Positions 5,201-6,031 of a stretch of DNA of 6,031 bases are shown here, piece after piece (position 1 is the stretch's first letter; each line of letters starts with the position of its first letter). The position numbers and the translations under genes are program-made. Below the pieces are notes generated by a model. That model was given only the letters and a program-made list of their open reading frames with translations, had not been told where the DNA came from and made no database searches. This stretch comes from Alphaproteobacteria bacterium. GTDB taxonomy: Bacteria; Pseudomonadota; Alphaproteobacteria; Micropepsales; Micropepsaceae. The DNA is taken from contig JAATGK010000056.1 of the NCBI GenBank assembly GCA_015654715.1, positions 1-6,031 of the forward strand, read 5' to 3'.

Positions 5201-6031
5201 TCACCCCAGGGCCGGTAGGGTCAAAGCCGCCGCAAGCCCGCCTAAACCGGCCTTTTCCAAGGCTAATTCCCCTCCGTACAACTTGGAGATGTCGCGCACA
5301 ATCGAGAGGCCGAGTCCCGAACCGGGCACGGACTCGTCCAGCCGCTCGCCCCGGCCTAAGACCCGGCCGAGGTCTTCGGCGGGCAGTCCGGCGCCATCAT
5401 CCTCGACCGTCAGACGAAGCATGCGACTCTCCAGCCGGACCGCAGTGACGGTGATCCGCGTCTTGGCCCATTTGCAGGCGTTGTCCATCAGGTTGCCGGC
5501 CATCTCCTCGAGGTCCTGGCGCTCACCGCGGAAGTAAAGCTCGTCCGGACAGGTGACAGCAATCGCGATGCCGCGTTCGGCGTGAATGCGGTGCAACACC
5601 CGCGCCAGATCATCGAGTACCGGCGCGACCGCCGTGCGGTTGCCGAGCACGTTGAGGGCACCGGCGGTGCGGGCGCGAGTGAGATAGTGATCGACCTGAC
5701 GGCGCATGACGCCGACCTGTTTGTGCACCACATCGGCGAGCGGGCCGGGCGAGGCTTCGGCTTCCGCGGCCAGAACGGTCAGCGGCGTCTTGAGGAAGTG
5801 GGCGAGATTAGACACATGGGCGCGCGCCCGCCCCACCACTTCCGAAGAATGTTCGATCAGGCTGTTGAGCTCCGCGGCGAGCGGCGCGATCTCCGCCGGG
5901 AACCGACCCTCAAGGCGCTGAGCAGAACCGTCACGGATACGCGCCAGCGAGCGTTCGGCCTGGCGCAGCGGCATGAGGCCTACCCGTACCTGGACGAACA
6001 CCGCGGCAACAAGACCCAAGAATAGCGCCGC
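5201..6031 (-). CDS. PhoQ-like sensor histidine kinase, C-terminal 276 residues; N-terminus outside window
   Basis: Membrane sensor kinase of a two-component system. The visible part, numbered from the window edge, begins with the end of a transmembrane helix (AALFLGLVAAVFV), then a HAMP-like linker (about 18-67). Next come the dimerisation helices with the phosphoacceptor His78 in NLAHFLKTPLTVL; the LKTPL form, rather than LRTPL, is characteristic of the PhoQ group. The ATP-binding domain shows the N box (NLMDNACKWAK, Asn184), the G1 box (EDDGAGLP, Asp211) and the G2 box (PGSGLGLSIV, about 236-245). It ends at a TGA at 5201. The frame is open to the right edge, so the TTG at 6019 is an internal codon, not the start. 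The sensor domain and the partner response regulator would lie upstream, outside the window. All catalytic motifs are intact, so it should be active. PhoQ-like kinases near ccm genes in rhizobia are sometimes named FeuQ; that name is not claimed here. Confidence 0.93.
   Translation of the reverse strand, partial: AALFLGLVAAVFVQVRVGLMPLRQAERSLARIRDGSAQRLEGRFPAEIAPLAAELNSLIEHSSEVVGRARAHVSNLAHFLKTPLTVLAAEAEASPGPLADVVHKQVGVMRRQVDHYLTRARTAGALNVLGNRTAVAPVLDDLARVLHRIHAERGIAIAVTCPDELYFRGERQDLEEMAGNLMDNACKWAKTRITVTAVRLESRMLRLTVEDDGAGLPAEDLGRVLGRGERLDESVPGSGLGLSIVRDISKLYGGELALEKAGLGGLAAALTLPALG

Noticed and set aside
6017..6019. TTG as start of the histidine kinase
   Set aside because: The frame stays open upstream to the window edge and this part encodes a transmembrane helix, so the start lies outside.
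1..6031. CRISPR array, insertion sequence, tRNA, rRNA or att site
   Set aside because: No regularly spaced repeats, transposase motifs, terminal inverted repeats, cloverleaf-like segments or ribosomal signatures were seen.

Overview
The window reads as chromosomal DNA of a GC-rich alphaproteobacterium, probably of the Hyphomicrobiales (Rhizobiales). This is inferred from the high G+C at third codon positions, the rhizobial-style DegP/HtrA protease, the CcmE haem chaperone beside degP, and the tandem CaiB/BaiF CoA-transferase type. The exact genus cannot be read from the sequence. Nearly all coding is on the minus strand, so the genes are described from high to low coordinates.

Layout, in the direction of transcription: (1) 6031-5201, C-terminal part of a PhoQ-like sensor histidine kinase, cut by the right window edge. 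(2) 5200-5124, a short, relatively AT-rich gap. (3) 5123-3732, a 463-residue protein I do not recognise. (4) 3731-3626, a gap with a 14-bp GC palindrome and a possible promoter. (5) 3625-2186, a 479-residue class III (CaiB/BaiF) CoA-transferase-like protein with a partial second copy of the fold at its N-terminus. (6) 2217-1876, a 113-residue protein of unknown function whose start overlaps the end of the CoA-transferase gene by 32 nt. (7) 1875-1701, a gap holding a codon-like plus-strand segment of 55 residues, perhaps a gene remnant. (8) 1700-1251, ccmE. (9) 1250-1150, an AT-rich intergenic region with a promoter candidate and an imperfect inverted repeat. (10) 1149-1, most of a DegP/HtrA serine protease, cut by the left window edge inside its first PDZ domain.

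The genes serve envelope and periplasmic functions (sensor kinase, haem delivery to cytochrome c, periplasmic protein quality control) and a cytoplasmic acyl-CoA function (CoA-transferase with its coupled small partner). The most notable point is gene order. In many rhizobia ccmI-ccmE-ccmF-ccmH-degP (cycHJKL-degP) form one cluster. Here ccmE stands alone, with degP 101 bp downstream and unrelated genes upstream, so ccmI, ccmF and ccmH are not at their usual places. The plus-strand remnant just upstream of ccmE may mark a rearrangement joint. I found no mobile element, CRISPR array, tRNA or rRNA. I do not see a clear new defence or mobile system; the best leads are the broken-up ccm cluster, the Asp-to-Glu change in the CoA-transferase active-site motif, and the two unrecognised proteins.
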